Source of the DNA: Caldilineales bacterium
Lineage (GTDB): Bacteria; Chloroflexota; Anaerolineae; J102
Length of the DNA: 64,000 nucleotides
NCBI GenBank assembly: GCA_024102915.1
Contig: JAGFJG010000178.1
Location: 1-64,000 of the forward strand
Reading direction: 5' to 3'
The notes below the pieces were generated by a model that saw nothing but the letters and a program-made list of their open reading frames with translations, searched no databases and was not told the DNA's origin. Positions 19,056 to 27,190 of this stretch are shown here, in pieces. The position numbers and the translations under genes are program-made. The first letter of the stretch is position 1, and each line of letters starts with the position of its first letter.

Positions 19056-19691
19056 TTATAAAATCGTATCGAGATAAGAAAGTAATCCGGTCAGGTTGGG
19101 GAGGGTGAGGTGCGCAGCCTGGGAGACTTCGGGACGGGCGGGGCGTATGGCGACGGCGTGACCGACTTCACGGAACATGTCGATGTCGCTGCCGGTGTCG
19201 CCAACGGCCAGACATTGGGCCGGGTCGATTTTCCACTGGCTGAGCAGTGAACGGACGATGGGGCCTTTGCCGCCCCAGGGCACGTACACGGTCATGGTTC
19301 CGAGCAGGCGTTCGCCGTCGTGATCGAGGCCGTTGCAATGGAATTCGGCGGCGTTCAGCTCGGCGGCTACATCTTCCACATGCAGGTCAAAGCCGGAGCT
19401 GAGCAGGATGAGGGGGATGTCACGCTCGCGCAAACCTGCGGCGGTCTCGAATGCACCCGGCACATAGGGGTTGGCGCGCAGGGCGGCTTTCGTTTCTGCC
19501 ACCGACCTTCCCCGCCATTCTCCGGCGTCGAGATCGGCGAATTGCTCGTAGCTGATCTCACCGGCCAGGAATGCGGCCAGGTAGCGAGCGCCAGCGGTTT
19601 CAGTGCCGAAACATTTGTGCAGATAGGTGTACGGGTCAGGCGACTCCTTGATCACGCCATCGACATCGAAGATGGCCAGACGAATAGGCAT
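19056..19691 (-). CDS. HAD-superfamily phosphatase, SerB-like
   Basis: 211 residues. Motif I is FDVDGVIKES with D9 and D11, motif II is LILLSSGF, and motifs III-IV are GGKGPIV and VGDTGSDIDMF. The order and spacing match phosphoserine-phosphatase-like HAD enzymes with a helical C1 cap (residues 15-85). It could be a methionine-salvage phosphatase (MtnX-like), given its place directly downstream of mtnA, but phosphoserine or another small phosphate ester cannot be excluded. Confidence 0.82.
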   Translation of the reverse strand: MPIRLAIFDVDGVIKESPDPYTYLHKCFGTETAGARYLAAFLAGEISYEQFADLDAGEWRGRSVAETKAALRANPYVPGAFETAAGLRERDIPLILLSSGFDLHVEDVAAELNAAEFHCNGLDHDGERLLGTMTVYVPWGGKGPIVRSLLSQWKIDPAQCLAVGDTGSDIDMFREVGHAVAIRPARPEVSQAAHLTLPNLTGLLSYLDTIL

Positions 19692-19697
19692 GGGCGG

Positions 19698-19732
19698 TTA
19701 CAGGTTCAAGGTTGAATGCTGAAGGTTGCGAG
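19698..19732. repeat. Heptad repeat, TTCAAGG type
   Basis: TTACAGG, TTCAAGG, TTGAATG, CTGAAGG, TTGCGAG. The first 19 bases are the exact reverse complement of 29461-29479. Confidence 0.8.
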
Positions 19733-19742
19733 CGCGACTTTA

Positions 19743-20810
19743 TCACGAATCACGCCCCTCTGCCCGGAGCTTGGCGTGCTTCAAACTTTGCTCGAACGGC
19801 GGATAACAGATGCCTTCTTCGGTGATGATGCCGGTGAGGTAGCGGTGGGGGGTGATATCGAAGGCGGGGTTGTAGACGAGGACATCGTTTGGCGCGACGG
19901 GCACGCCGGCCAGGGTCGCCACTTCCAGCCAGCTTCGCTCTTCGATCGGAATCTGGTCGCCGTCGGCCAGGGTGGGTTCGATGGTGGAGGTAGGCACGAC
20001 GGCGTAGCAAGGGATGCCATGCTCTTGAGCCAATATGGCCAGATTGTACGAACCTATCTTGTTGGCGACATCGCCATTGGCGGCCACACGGTCGGCCCCA
20101 AAGAGGACGACATCCACCTTGCCCTGGCGCATCAACAAACCGGAGGCGCTATCGACGACGAGGTGCATGGGGATGTCCTCAAGCATGAGTTCCCACGCTG
20201 TCAGCCGGGCGCCCTGCAAGCGAGGACGGGTTTCATCCACCCAAACGTGGATATGTTTCCCCGCCACGTGCGCGGCCCGAACGACGCCCAATGCCGTCCC
20301 ATATCCGGCCGTCGCCAATGAGCCGGTGTTGCAATGATGCAGGATGTTGGCGCCCTGCGGGATGACCTCGGCGCCATGACGGCCCATCCGCTGATTGATC
20401 TCGATATCTTGCGCCACAAACGCTTCGGCTTCGGCCAACAGCGCTTTAGCGATTTCGTTCACCATTGCGCCGTCGCCAGCCAACCGTTCGGCCATTTGCA
20501 GAAACCGGGATGTGGCCCAACTGAGATTCACGGCTGTGGGGCGGGCTGCGTCGAGCACCGTCTTCGCCTGGCGCAGATCGGCCAACAATGTCGCCGTGTC
20601 AGCGACTGGACTACCCTGCGCAGCCACGGCCATACCAAAAGCGGCGGCAGCGCCAATGGCCGGCGCCCCGCGTACCACCATCTCGTTGATGGCCAGGGCT
20701 ATACCCTGCACATCGTCGAAATCGACGATCTCAACTGTCTGGGGAAGTTGGCGTTGGTCGATCATGTGGACCTTGCCATCCGCCCACCAGATCGTGCGGG
20801 GTGTGGTCAT
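19743..20810 (-). CDS. mtnA: S-methyl-5-thioribose-1-phosphate isomerase
   Basis: 355 residues from ATG 20810. An upstream ATG at 20834 sits in the T-run of the leader terminator and is unlikely. The catalytic Cys is in [16 protein letters not shown] and the Asp in [20 protein letters not shown]. It isomerises methylthioribose 1-phosphate in methionine salvage. A sigma-70 promoter, SAM-I riboswitch and intrinsic terminator precede it in order, so it should be switched off when SAM is plentiful. The HAD phosphatase follows after a heptad element. No clear Shine-Dalgarno is visible. Confidence 0.95.
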   Translation of the reverse strand: MTTPRTIWWADGKVHMIDQRQLPQTVEIVDFDDVQGIALAINEMVVRGAPAIGAAAAFGMAVAAQGSPVADTATLLADLRQAKTVLDAARPTAVNLSWATSRFLQMAERLAGDGAMVNEIAKALLAEAEAFVAQDIEINQRMGRHGAEVIPQGANILHHCNTGSLATAGYGTALGVVRAAHVAGKHIHVWVDETRPRLQGARLTAWELMLEDIPMHLVVDSASGLLMRQGKVDVVLFGADRVAANGDVANKIGSYNLAILAQEHGIPCYAVVPTSTIEPTLADGDQIPIEERSWLEVATLAGVPVAPNDVLVYNPAFDITPHRYLTGIITEEGICYPPFEQSLKHAKLRAEGRDS

Positions 20811-20834
20811 CGAAAGCTGCAAATCGGGAGTCAT

Positions 20835-20861
20835 AAAAAAACGCGCCTGATGGGGCGCGTT
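20835..20861 (-). terminator. Expression-platform terminator of the SAM riboswitch
   Basis: On the minus strand AACGCGCC, a 6-base loop and GGCGCGTT form a perfect 8-bp stem followed by a T-run of seven. It lies 21 bases after the riboswitch P1 helix and 25 bases before the mtnA start. Confidence 0.9.
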
Positions 20862-20883
20862 GATGGATGCCTGAGCGGTTGCT

Positions 20884-21073
20884 CTCATCTTCCAGGGGCT
20901 TTCGCGCCGCCTGCCGGAATTGGCACCGATTTCGGTGAACAGTATTCAGTGGTTAGTAATCAGTACTCAGTTGTAGAGTCTCTGAAACTGAATACTGCCT
21001 ACTGTTTACCGACTACTAATCAGAACGGTTGCCGGGGGGTCTTCGGGCCGGTCCCTCGCCCCCTCTGGATGAG
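20884..21073 (-). promoter_or_regulatory. SAM-I riboswitch with enlarged P3 arm
   Basis: Read on the minus strand, P1 is CTCATC (21073-21068) with GATGAG (20889-20884). The core GGGACCGGCCCGAAGACC then CCCCGGCAACC matches the SAM-I consensus, as does GGTGCCAATTCCGGCAG on the 3' side. Between CGGCAACC and GGTGCC, where P3 is normally some 10-40 bases, about 100 bases are present. They consist of heptad-periodic inverted arms. A terminator and mtnA follow, so SAM binding should stop transcription. Confidence 0.92.
20938..21024. repeat. Heptad repeat, CAGT/ACTG type, inside the riboswitch
   Basis: CAGT-like cores stand at 20940, 20947, 20954, 20961 and 20968. ACTG-like cores stand at 20987, 20994, 21001, 21008 and 21015. 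Every step is exactly seven bases, and the arms are complementary enough to form the long P3 hairpin of the SAM-I riboswitch. Confidence 0.92.
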
Positions 21074-21111
21074 AATCCAGTGCGACTATTAATTTAAAGA
21101 CGCAAGAAGCG

Positions 21112-21140
21112 AGTCTAGCATAGCCGACGGCCAGTGTCAA
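21112..21140 (-). promoter_or_regulatory. Sigma-70 promoter of the mtnA riboswitch transcript
   Basis: On the minus strand TTGACA (21140-21135), a 17-base spacer and TAGACT (21117-21112). The predicted start is about 30 bases before riboswitch P1. Confidence 0.8.
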
Positions 21141-21190
21141 AAGCAGGCTTCGGCTGGGCGGATATCGCGGGGAAATGGCGTAAATGAGTC

Positions 21191-21253
21191 AACAGTAATC
21201 GGTGATCAGTATTCAGTGGCAGATATTAACTGATCACTGTCTACTGATTACTT
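21191..21253. repeat. Heptad repeat, CAGT/ACTG type, after efp
   Basis: CAGT-like cores at 21193, 21200, 21207 and 21214 face ACTG-like cores at 21229, 21236, 21243 and 21250, all seven bases apart. It shares CAGTATTCAGTGG with the riboswitch element 250 bases away. It lies 11 bases after the efp stop and may act as its terminator. Confidence 0.88.
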
Positions 21254-21263
21254 CCAGCCTGTA

Positions 21264-21821
21264 CTAAACGCGCGTGATGTAACTGCCGCTTTCGGTGTTG
21301 ACGCGGATCGTATCGCCTTCTTCGACGAAGAGGGGAACCTGCACCTTGAGACCGGTCTCGGTTGTGCAGGTCTTGGTGGGAGCGTTGGCCGTGTCGCCGG
21401 CGAAACCAGGGTCCGCCTGCACCACCTGCAGATCGACCGTCATCGGCAGTTCGACGCTGATCGGCTCCTTGTTATAGGTCTCCAGTTTGATCTCCAGGCC
21501 ATCGACCAGGTAATCCACACCATCGCCCAACTGTTCCGCCTTCAACATGGTTTGCTCGAAGGTCTCATTGTCCATGAAATAGTAAAAATGATCGTCGTGA
21601 TACAGGTATTGCACCTTGGCATGGTCCAGGCGGACGTCCTGCACGCGATTGCCGTTCGGGAAGGTCTTTTCCACGGTTGCGCCCGAACGCAGGTTGCGCA
21701 CTTTCACACGGATCGTGGCGCTGCCGCGGGCCATTTTACGATGCTCATAATCAAGCACTTTGAGTAGTTCGCCATCCTGTTCAAAGATGACGCCCTTGCG
21801 AAGTTGTTCAACTCCGATCAT
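21264..21821 (-). CDS. efp: Elongation factor P
   Basis: 185 residues. It has the three beta-barrel domains of EF-P: the N-terminal KOW-like part with the loop EHRKMARGSATIRVK, a middle domain and a C-terminal OB fold ending in IRVNTESGSYITRV. It relieves ribosome stalling at polyproline. The loop tip residue that is modified in some bacteria appears to be Met or Arg (RKMARG) rather than the Lys of E. coli. AAGGAG precedes the ATG, and a strong promoter and leader hairpin lie upstream. Confidence 0.96.
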   Translation of the reverse strand: MIGVEQLRKGVIFEQDGELLKVLDYEHRKMARGSATIRVKVRNLRSGATVEKTFPNGNRVQDVRLDHAKVQYLYHDDHFYYFMDNETFEQTMLKAEQLGDGVDYLVDGLEIKLETYNKEPISVELPMTVDLQVVQADPGFAGDTANAPTKTCTTETGLKVQVPLFVEEGDTIRVNTESGSYITRV

Positions 21822-21838
21822 AGGTCTGGCTCCTTACG

Positions 21839-21870
21839 AAAAACTGACCGCGCCTAAAGGTGGCACGGTC
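21839..21870 (-). terminator. Hairpin at the 5' end of the efp transcript
   Basis: On the minus strand GACCGTGCC pairs with GGCGCGGTC (nine pairs, one G-U), followed by AGTTTTT. The hairpin begins about where transcription from the promoter at 21877-21904 should start, so it is either a 5'-stabilising stem-loop or an attenuator. Confidence 0.6.
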
Positions 21871-21876
21871 ATAAAT

Positions 21877-21904
21877 ATTGTAGAGAAATACCGGGGAAAG
21901 TCAA
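21877..21904 (-). promoter_or_regulatory. Sigma-70 promoter of efp
   Basis: On the minus strand TTGACT (21904-21899), a 16-base spacer and TACAAT (21882-21877), both five of six to consensus. The expected start is near 21870, about 50 bases before the ATG. Confidence 0.75.
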
Positions 21905-22005
21905 AGAAATGGGCCTGGGAAAATCGTACTGAATACAGTCAGACGTTTCGCCTCGTCTCCCGACCTGGGAGAAGGGGCCGGGGGATGAGGGCGGCAGGGT
22001 CGGGA

Positions 22006-24924
22006 CTATTCCCAGAATTCGGGAGGCGGAGGTTGTGGGGCGAAATCACCGGAATCGTGCCACTCCGGTTCTTGGATCGCGGGTTTAGCTTTCGGTTTAG
22101 CCGATCCGTTACCTTTTGACATATCCCCGGCCAGCCAGCGTCGCCCGGCCAATGGCAGTTCGCCCAAAGGCCCGCGCTGCACCGTGCAATCCGGCAGGGC
22201 ATCGAGGAACATGCGGCCATAGCTTTTGCTGATCACGCGCTTGTCGAGGATGACGCAGATGCCGCGGTCGTTGGCGGAACGGATCAGGCGGCCAAAGCCC
22301 TGACGCAGGCCGAGCACGGCTTCGGGGATCGAGTATTGATAAAAGGGCGAATCGAACGTTTCGGAGCGGGCGGAGACGATGGGATCGGTGGGGACGGTGA
22401 AGGGCAGGCGAGCGATTACCAGGGCGCTGAGGGCGTCGCCCTGCACATCCACGCCCTCCCAAAAACTGCGGGTCCCCATGAGCACGGCCCCCTCGGTCTC
22501 TTTGAAGGCGTCAAGGATCTGGGCGCGGGAACCGCCCTCGCCCTGCACATACAGCGTCAGTCCCGCCTCGTCCAGCGACGGACGCAGCGCCTCGGCTGTG
22601 CGCTGCATCTGCGCATACGAGGTGAAAAGCGCCAATAGCCGCCCTTCGGTCGCCAGGCTCAGCCCCAGAATCGCTTCCTCCACCTTTGCCTGATAAGCGG
22701 GCTGATTGGGTTCGGGCATGTCGGTGGGCAGATAGACCAGCGCCGCCTTGTGATAATCGAAGGGGCTTTCCAAGGCGATTGCCTCCGCATCCGTCGCACC
22801 CAGACGCTCGCGCAAATAGTCGAAGCTATTCGAAGTCTGCAGGGTGGCCGAGGTCAGGATCACGGTGTCGCGAGGCAGGAAGATATGGCGCTCGATCAGC
22901 GAACCCACGTGCAATGGCGCGCTGTGCACGGTCAGCAGGCCATTGTATTGCGACCGTCTCAGCCAATAGATGGTATTGGCATCGGGCGAGAGGACGCATT
23001 GATCCATCACGGCGTAGACCTCGGCGAACGCCATCGCCGCCGATTGCAGGTCGGCCTCAAGGTCTTCGACGCCTTCGATGCGATAATTGCTGAGGTCTTC
23101 CAGCGCTCCGATCAGATTCGCCAGCCCAACGTTGAATCGCTTGAGAACCAGCGCCAGGTTGTCCCAGGTGATCTCGACATCCACCCAGGCGGGCTGCACC
23201 CGGGTTCCCGACGTGACCCGAACGCGCACGTCATAGCGATTGTCGTTCCTGCCGCCATCCGGATCATCGAGGAAGCGATTGAGGGCATCGAAGCACTCGA
23301 ACATGCGCACGTCGAGAGAGGGGATCATCTCGGCCAGATCGCTGGTGATATCGATCAACCCCTGGGCTTTTTCCAGCGGGCAGGCGTTGCGCACCACCGT
23401 CGCCAGATCGGATAGCAGGCCCACGGCCTTGGTCTCGGCGCTGGTGGGGGCCAGGTCGCGCAGGCGGGCGACGAACCCGGCGTGGTCGATGTCGATCGAG
23501 AGGGCATTGGTGGCCGCATCTTCGAGGTGATGGGCTTCGTCCACCACCAGATATTGATAGGCGGGCAGCACGCGATTCTCGACCGCCACATCGGCCAACA
23601 ACAGGGCGTGGTTAATGATGATGATGTGGGCTTCTTCGGCCTTGCGTCGAGCGCGATAGAAAAAGCACGGCTGGCCGGATTGATCGGCGCAGCGCGTGGG
23701 CGAGCAGGTCAGGCTGTCGGAACAAATGCGCTGCCACACCGCACGCTCGCGGGCGTTCACCAGGGTGATCTCGCCCTGATCGCCGGTCTCGGTGTTGGGC
23801 ATCCAACTCAGCACGCGGGCCAGCACGCTGATCTCCACGTCGCTGAGGTCGACGCGTTGCAAGAGGTTTTTCAGGCGGCGCGGGCAGAGATAATTGCTGC
23901 GCCCTTTCATCACCGCCACCTTGAAATCGAAAGGCAGCACTTCGTGCAGGTCGGGCAGGTCTTTGTTGTAAAGCTGATCTTGCAGATTGATGGTGTTGCT
24001 GCTGACCACCACGCGCTGGCCGGTTTGTTCCGCCCAAACCAACGAGGGGATCAGGTAGGCCAGGGATTTGCCCGTGCCGGTGCCAGCTTCGATCATGAGG
24101 TGCTGGCTTTGGTTGAAGGCGGTCGCCGTCGCCCGTAACATCTCGACCTGAGGCGGGCGGTATTCGTAATTCTCGAACCGGCTGGCGAATCGCCCGCTCG
24201 GCTCCAACATGCTCGCCAGATCGTCCACGTCGAGCGGCTGGGGGGTGGGCAACGGCTCAAGCGGTTTGAATCGATCGAATAGCGGCCCTGCCGTGGTTGT
24301 TCGCCCCTGCGGTCGGGTCTGGCCCCAGCGCTGTGCCGACTCCCGCTCAAAATCGACGAAGAGGCCGCGCAAGCTCCAATCGCTTTTCTCGGCCAATTTG
24401 TTGATCTGGCGTAATGTTTCTGCGGGCAGCGCCGCGCCTAATTCGCACAACCCCGCAAAGATGCGATAGGTCGCCAGGGCGTCGTCGAACGCCCGATGCG
24501 CATTCTCCAGATCGATGCCAAAATGCTCGGCCACCCGCCCCAGTTTATAGCTGGGCAAACCCTGCAAGACGATCAGCGCCAATTCCCAGGTATCGATCAG
24601 GTCGTTGAAGCGGTACAAGTTGTTGCTGCGCAGAAAGCTGGCATCGAATTCGATATTATGCCCGACCAGTGGGGCGTCGCCGATGAAGGTGCGGAACCGG
24701 GATGCGACCTGGGACAGATCGGGCGCGCCATCGGCTTCGCGCTGGCTGATGCCGGTCAATTGTTGGATGGCGCGCGGGATCGCTCGACCCGGATTCACCA
24801 CCTGTGAGAATTCCTCCAGGATTTCACCGTCGCGAAAACGCACAGCGCCCAGTTCGATAATCGCGTCGCGGTCGGGGTTAAAGCCGGTGGTTTCCAGATC
24901 CACCGCTACATAGACTTGACCCAT
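22006..24924 (-). CDS. dinG: DinG-type ATP-dependent helicase with N-terminal exonuclease
   Basis: 972 residues from ATG 24924 (MGQVYVAVDLETTGF). Residues 1-165 are a DnaQ-like 3'-5' exonuclease (VAVDLETTGFNP, VGHNIEFDASFL, HRAFDDALATYRI). The rest is an XPD/DinG superfamily 2 helicase: Walker A EAGTGTGKSLAYL, Walker B VVDEAHHLED, motif VI LRQGFGRLIRS. Cysteines at NYLCPRR, LTCSPTRC and QPCFFYR fit the iron-sulphur cluster. It is the exonuclease-DinG fusion known from Gram-positives and Chloroflexi, acting on DNA or RNA repair intermediates. Confidence 0.94.
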   Translation of the reverse strand: MGQVYVAVDLETTGFNPDRDAIIELGAVRFRDGEILEEFSQVVNPGRAIPRAIQQLTGISQREADGAPDLSQVASRFRTFIGDAPLVGHNIEFDASFLRSNNLYRFNDLIDTWELALIVLQGLPSYKLGRVAEHFGIDLENAHRAFDDALATYRIFAGLCELGAALPAETLRQINKLAEKSDWSLRGLFVDFERESAQRWGQTRPQGRTTTAGPLFDRFKPLEPLPTPQPLDVDDLASMLEPSGRFASRFENYEYRPPQVEMLRATATAFNQSQHLMIEAGTGTGKSLAYLIPSLVWAEQTGQRVVVSSNTINLQDQLYNKDLPDLHEVLPFDFKVAVMKGRSNYLCPRRLKNLLQRVDLSDVEISVLARVLSWMPNTETGDQGEITLVNARERAVWQRICSDSLTCSPTRCADQSGQPCFFYRARRKAEEAHIIIINHALLLADVAVENRVLPAYQYLVVDEAHHLEDAATNALSIDIDHAGFVARLRDLAPTSAETKAVGLLSDLATVVRNACPLEKAQGLIDITSDLAEMIPSLDVRMFECFDALNRFLDDPDGGRNDNRYDVRVRVTSGTRVQPAWVDVEITWDNLALVLKRFNVGLANLIGALEDLSNYRIEGVEDLEADLQSAAMAFAEVYAVMDQCVLSPDANTIYWLRRSQYNGLLTVHSAPLHVGSLIERHIFLPRDTVILTSATLQTSNSFDYLRERLGATDAEAIALESPFDYHKAALVYLPTDMPEPNQPAYQAKVEEAILGLSLATEGRLLALFTSYAQMQRTAEALRPSLDEAGLTLYVQGEGGSRAQILDAFKETEGAVLMGTRSFWEGVDVQGDALSALVIARLPFTVPTDPIVSARSETFDSPFYQYSIPEAVLGLRQGFGRLIRSANDRGICVILDKRVISKSYGRMFLDALPDCTVQRGPLGELPLAGRRWLAGDMSKGNGSAKPKAKPAIQEPEWHDSGDFAPQPPPPEFWE

Positions 24925-24979
24925 GGTTGTTTTACTCGATTCTTCAGAATGATAAGTGGCATACGGTTTGGGAATGCTG

Positions 24980-24988
24980 AGTATAGCA
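24980..24988 (-). promoter_or_regulatory. Extended -10 promoter of dinG
   Basis: On the minus strand TGCTATACT, an extended -10. No convincing -35 is seen. The predicted start is about 50 bases before the dinG ATG. Confidence 0.45.
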
Positions 24989-25041
24989 CAAATGTTTGGG
25001 CGACGACGAAGGGCGAGGTCTGCACGCCGCACACGTTGCGG

Positions 25042-25070
25042 TTGCTCAGGCTGTACAACCATGCTACATT
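25042..25070 (+). promoter_or_regulatory. Promoter of the SDR gene, probably leaderless
   Basis: TTGCTC (25042-25047), a 17-base spacer and TACATT (25065-25070). The -10 ends only seven bases before the ATG at 25078, so the transcript would begin at or next to the start codon. Confidence 0.45.
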
Positions 25071-25077
25071 CCCGAAC

Positions 25078-26079
25078 ATGTCATTACAAGGAAAACGGAT
25101 TCTGGTCACCGGCGCTACCGGTTTTATCGGTCGTCGCCTTGCCGGGCGGTTGCAGCAGGAGGAAGCCGCTGTGGTTGCGGCTTTGGTGCGCAATCCATCC
25201 AGGGCAGATTATCTGGCGGATTCCGGGATCGAGATCATCCCAGGCGATATTACGGATGCGGATTCATTGCGGCGGGCGGCGCGCGGGCGTGACATCGTTT
25301 ATCATTCGGCGGCTTATGTGGGCGAACAGGGCAGCCGCGAGGAAGTCTGGGCGGTGAATGTCGAGGGGACGCGCAACCTGACCGAAGCCTGCGTACAGGA
25401 AAATGTGGGACGATTGGTACATCTCAGTTCTTGCGCGGTTTATGGTTCGCTGCAACAAATGGATATCGACGAGCGGGTGACGCCGCGGCTGACAGGTCGG
25501 GTTTATCACGATAGCAAGGTCGAGGCCGAAACGGTCATTTTCGACGCACATCAACGGCGGGGTCTGGCCGTAGTGTCGGCGCGGGCGTCGCAGGTGTATG
25601 GGCTGGGTTCGCCGCAATTCACGCTGCGGGCTTTGCAGGCCGTGCGCGACGGCAAGGTGATCTTGATCGACGGCGGCAAACATTTCTTCAAACCGATCTA
25701 CATCGACAACCTGGTGGACGCCCTCGTCAAGTGCGGGCAGGTCGAGGCGGCCGTGGGTGAAGCGCTGAACATCACCGATGGTGTGGTGATCCCCTGGCGC
25801 GATTTCTTTGCCGCCTTTGGGCGGATGATCGGCGTGGATGATTTTCCGTCAGCTCCGCGCTGGGCCGCCATGCTGATGGCGACTTTCAATGAGACGAAAG
25901 GCAAACTACGCGGCCGTCCATCCAGCCTGAACCGGGAAGTGGTGCGGACCTTTTCGAGCGACAACAGTTTCAGCAACGCCAAGGCGAAATTGCTATTGGA
26001 TTGGGAGCCGTCCGTCGATTTCAGCGAAGGCATGCGCCGCACTGAGGCATGGCTGCGCACTGAGGGCCATCTTGGCTGA
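25078..26079 (+). CDS. NAD(P)-dependent epimerase/dehydratase (extended SDR)
   Basis: 333 residues from ATG 25078. The Rossmann motif is ILVTGATGFIGRRLAG, the strand-4 motif is VHLSSCAVYGSL, and the catalytic pair is in VYHDSKVEAE (YxxxK). The form resembles 3-beta-hydroxysteroid-dehydrogenase-like or NAD-dependent epimerases. The substrate is unknown. No Shine-Dalgarno is present, consistent with a leaderless message. The next gene begins one base after the stop, so they are probably co-transcribed. Confidence 0.88.
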   Translation: MSLQGKRILVTGATGFIGRRLAGRLQQEEAAVVAALVRNPSRADYLADSGIEIIPGDITDADSLRRAARGRDIVYHSAAYVGEQGSREEVWAVNVEGTRNLTEACVQENVGRLVHLSSCAVYGSLQQMDIDERVTPRLTGRVYHDSKVEAETVIFDAHQRRGLAVVSARASQVYGLGSPQFTLRALQAVRDGKVILIDGGKHFFKPIYIDNLVDALVKCGQVEAAVGEALNITDGVVIPWRDFFAAFGRMIGVDDFPSAPRWAAMLMATFNETKGKLRGRPSSLNREVVRTFSSDNSFSNAKAKLLLDWEPSVDFSEGMRRTEAWLRTEGHLG

Positions 26080-26080
26080 G

Positions 26081-26560
26081 ATGCACGATCTCCTGGCTCC
26101 GCACCGCCACGATCCCAATCCCGATCCCCCGTCGGCGGACCCCGCCTTTACGCTCACCCGACCGGATGGCATTGAGTATGATGTCACCCCGTCCGCTTTG
26201 TCGGCCTTGCCGCAGACGAGCGTGTCGGATTGTTACATCGTCAGCACGGGCCACGGCATATCCGGCCCATTTACGTTTACCGGCGTGCTGTTAATCGACC
26301 TCCTTGCCGCTTACCTTGATGAAGACTTGGCATGGGATCGGGTCGAGGTCATCAGCGGGGATGGGTTTGGCACGCGGTTGACTTCAGATGAATTGCGACA
26401 GCCGGGGCGGGCCGGGAAAATCCTGCTGGCCTGTGTGATCGATGGCGAGCCCATGACGCGCACGCAGGGCCTCGTCCGCCTGATTGTCCCTTCCGAGACG
26501 GACGACGCCCTGCGTCAGGTGAAGTGGGTAAGTCAAATTCGGGTAAAGCGTGAAGCTTGA
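26081..26560 (+). CDS. Small protein with oxidoreductase molybdopterin-binding-like fold
   Basis: 159 residues from ATG 26081. The segments FTFTGVLLIDLLAAYL, VEVISGDGFGTRLTSDEL, ILLACVIDGEPM and GLVRLIVPSE resemble the core of sulfite-oxidase-like molybdopterin domains. It is much shorter than true sulfite oxidases and lacks the N-terminal part and the conserved cofactor cysteine context, so it may bind no metal. Such stand-alone domains occur widely with unknown roles. It probably shares a transcript with the SDR. Confidence 0.65.
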   Translation: MHDLLAPHRHDPNPDPPSADPAFTLTRPDGIEYDVTPSALSALPQTSVSDCYIVSTGHGISGPFTFTGVLLIDLLAAYLDEDLAWDRVEVISGDGFGTRLTSDELRQPGRAGKILLACVIDGEPMTRTQGLVRLIVPSETDDALRQVKWVSQIRVKREA

Positions 26561-26604
26561 TTACCGAGCCATTCCTGCTCTCGAATCACGTCTCACACGT
26601 AAGC

Positions 26605-27015
26605 TCAAGTCACCGTCAAACCTGGAGTGTGGCTGACATGGCTGACATCTCGCAGTTCCCGGCCAAAGGGCAGAAGGGCGACGGGGATGAGCTTCCAGTG
26701 CTGTTTGGCGAAGGGGATGCCGATGATGGTGATGAACAGCAGGGCGGCGCTGATAAGATGAATCAAGGCGATCTCCCAGCCGAAGAATACGAGCCAGATC
26801 AGGTCCAGAATCAGATAGAGCGTGCTATTGGCCTGTGGGGTGGAGACCACTTCCTTGCCAAATGGCGTCAGGTTGGCAGCGCCAATCCTGATGGATTGGA
26901 TGCCGAAGGGAATGCCGATGATGGTGATGCACCAGACCAGGCCGCCGATGAAGTAGCCCAGGCTGGCAAGGAACCCGCCGAAGACGAGCCAGAGGATGTT
27001 TCCGAGACAACTCAT
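26605..27015 (-). CDS. yccF: YccF-family inner membrane protein
   Basis: 136 residues. There are two YccF modules, each ending in ITIIGIPF (about residues 29-36 and 94-101), with roughly four hydrophobic segments. The first module starts LGNILWLVFGGFLASLGYFI. The C-terminal 25 residues (ELRDVSHVSHTPGLTVT) are extra compared with typical members. Function is not established. The stop faces the preceding + strand gene across 44 bases. Confidence 0.88.
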   Translation of the reverse strand: MSCLGNILWLVFGGFLASLGYFIGGLVWCITIIGIPFGIQSIRIGAANLTPFGKEVVSTPQANSTLYLILDLIWLVFFGWEIALIHLISAALLFITIIGIPFAKQHWKLIPVALLPFGRELRDVSHVSHTPGLTVT

Positions 27016-27073
27016 GAGAAGTGTTTACGTGCGTGGTGAGATAGGAGTGGGTGATGTTGCGGATGGATTCTGC

Positions 27074-27110
27074 AAAAAGAAAGGGCGATAGACCACTTGT
27101 CCATCGCCCT
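27074..27110 (-). terminator. Intrinsic terminator of the alanine-rich membrane protein gene
   Basis: On the minus strand AGGGCGAT-G-GAC, loop, GTC-T-ATCGCCCT: 8 plus 3 pairs around a mismatch, then TTCTTTTT. It stands about 80 bases after the stop at 27191. Confidence 0.88.
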
Positions 27111-27190
27111 CTATACGCAGAAAAAACAGAACAGGTTGCTACTACCATTCGCTCTCGCAAATAGTCTTACAACCCGTTCGCACTGTAATT

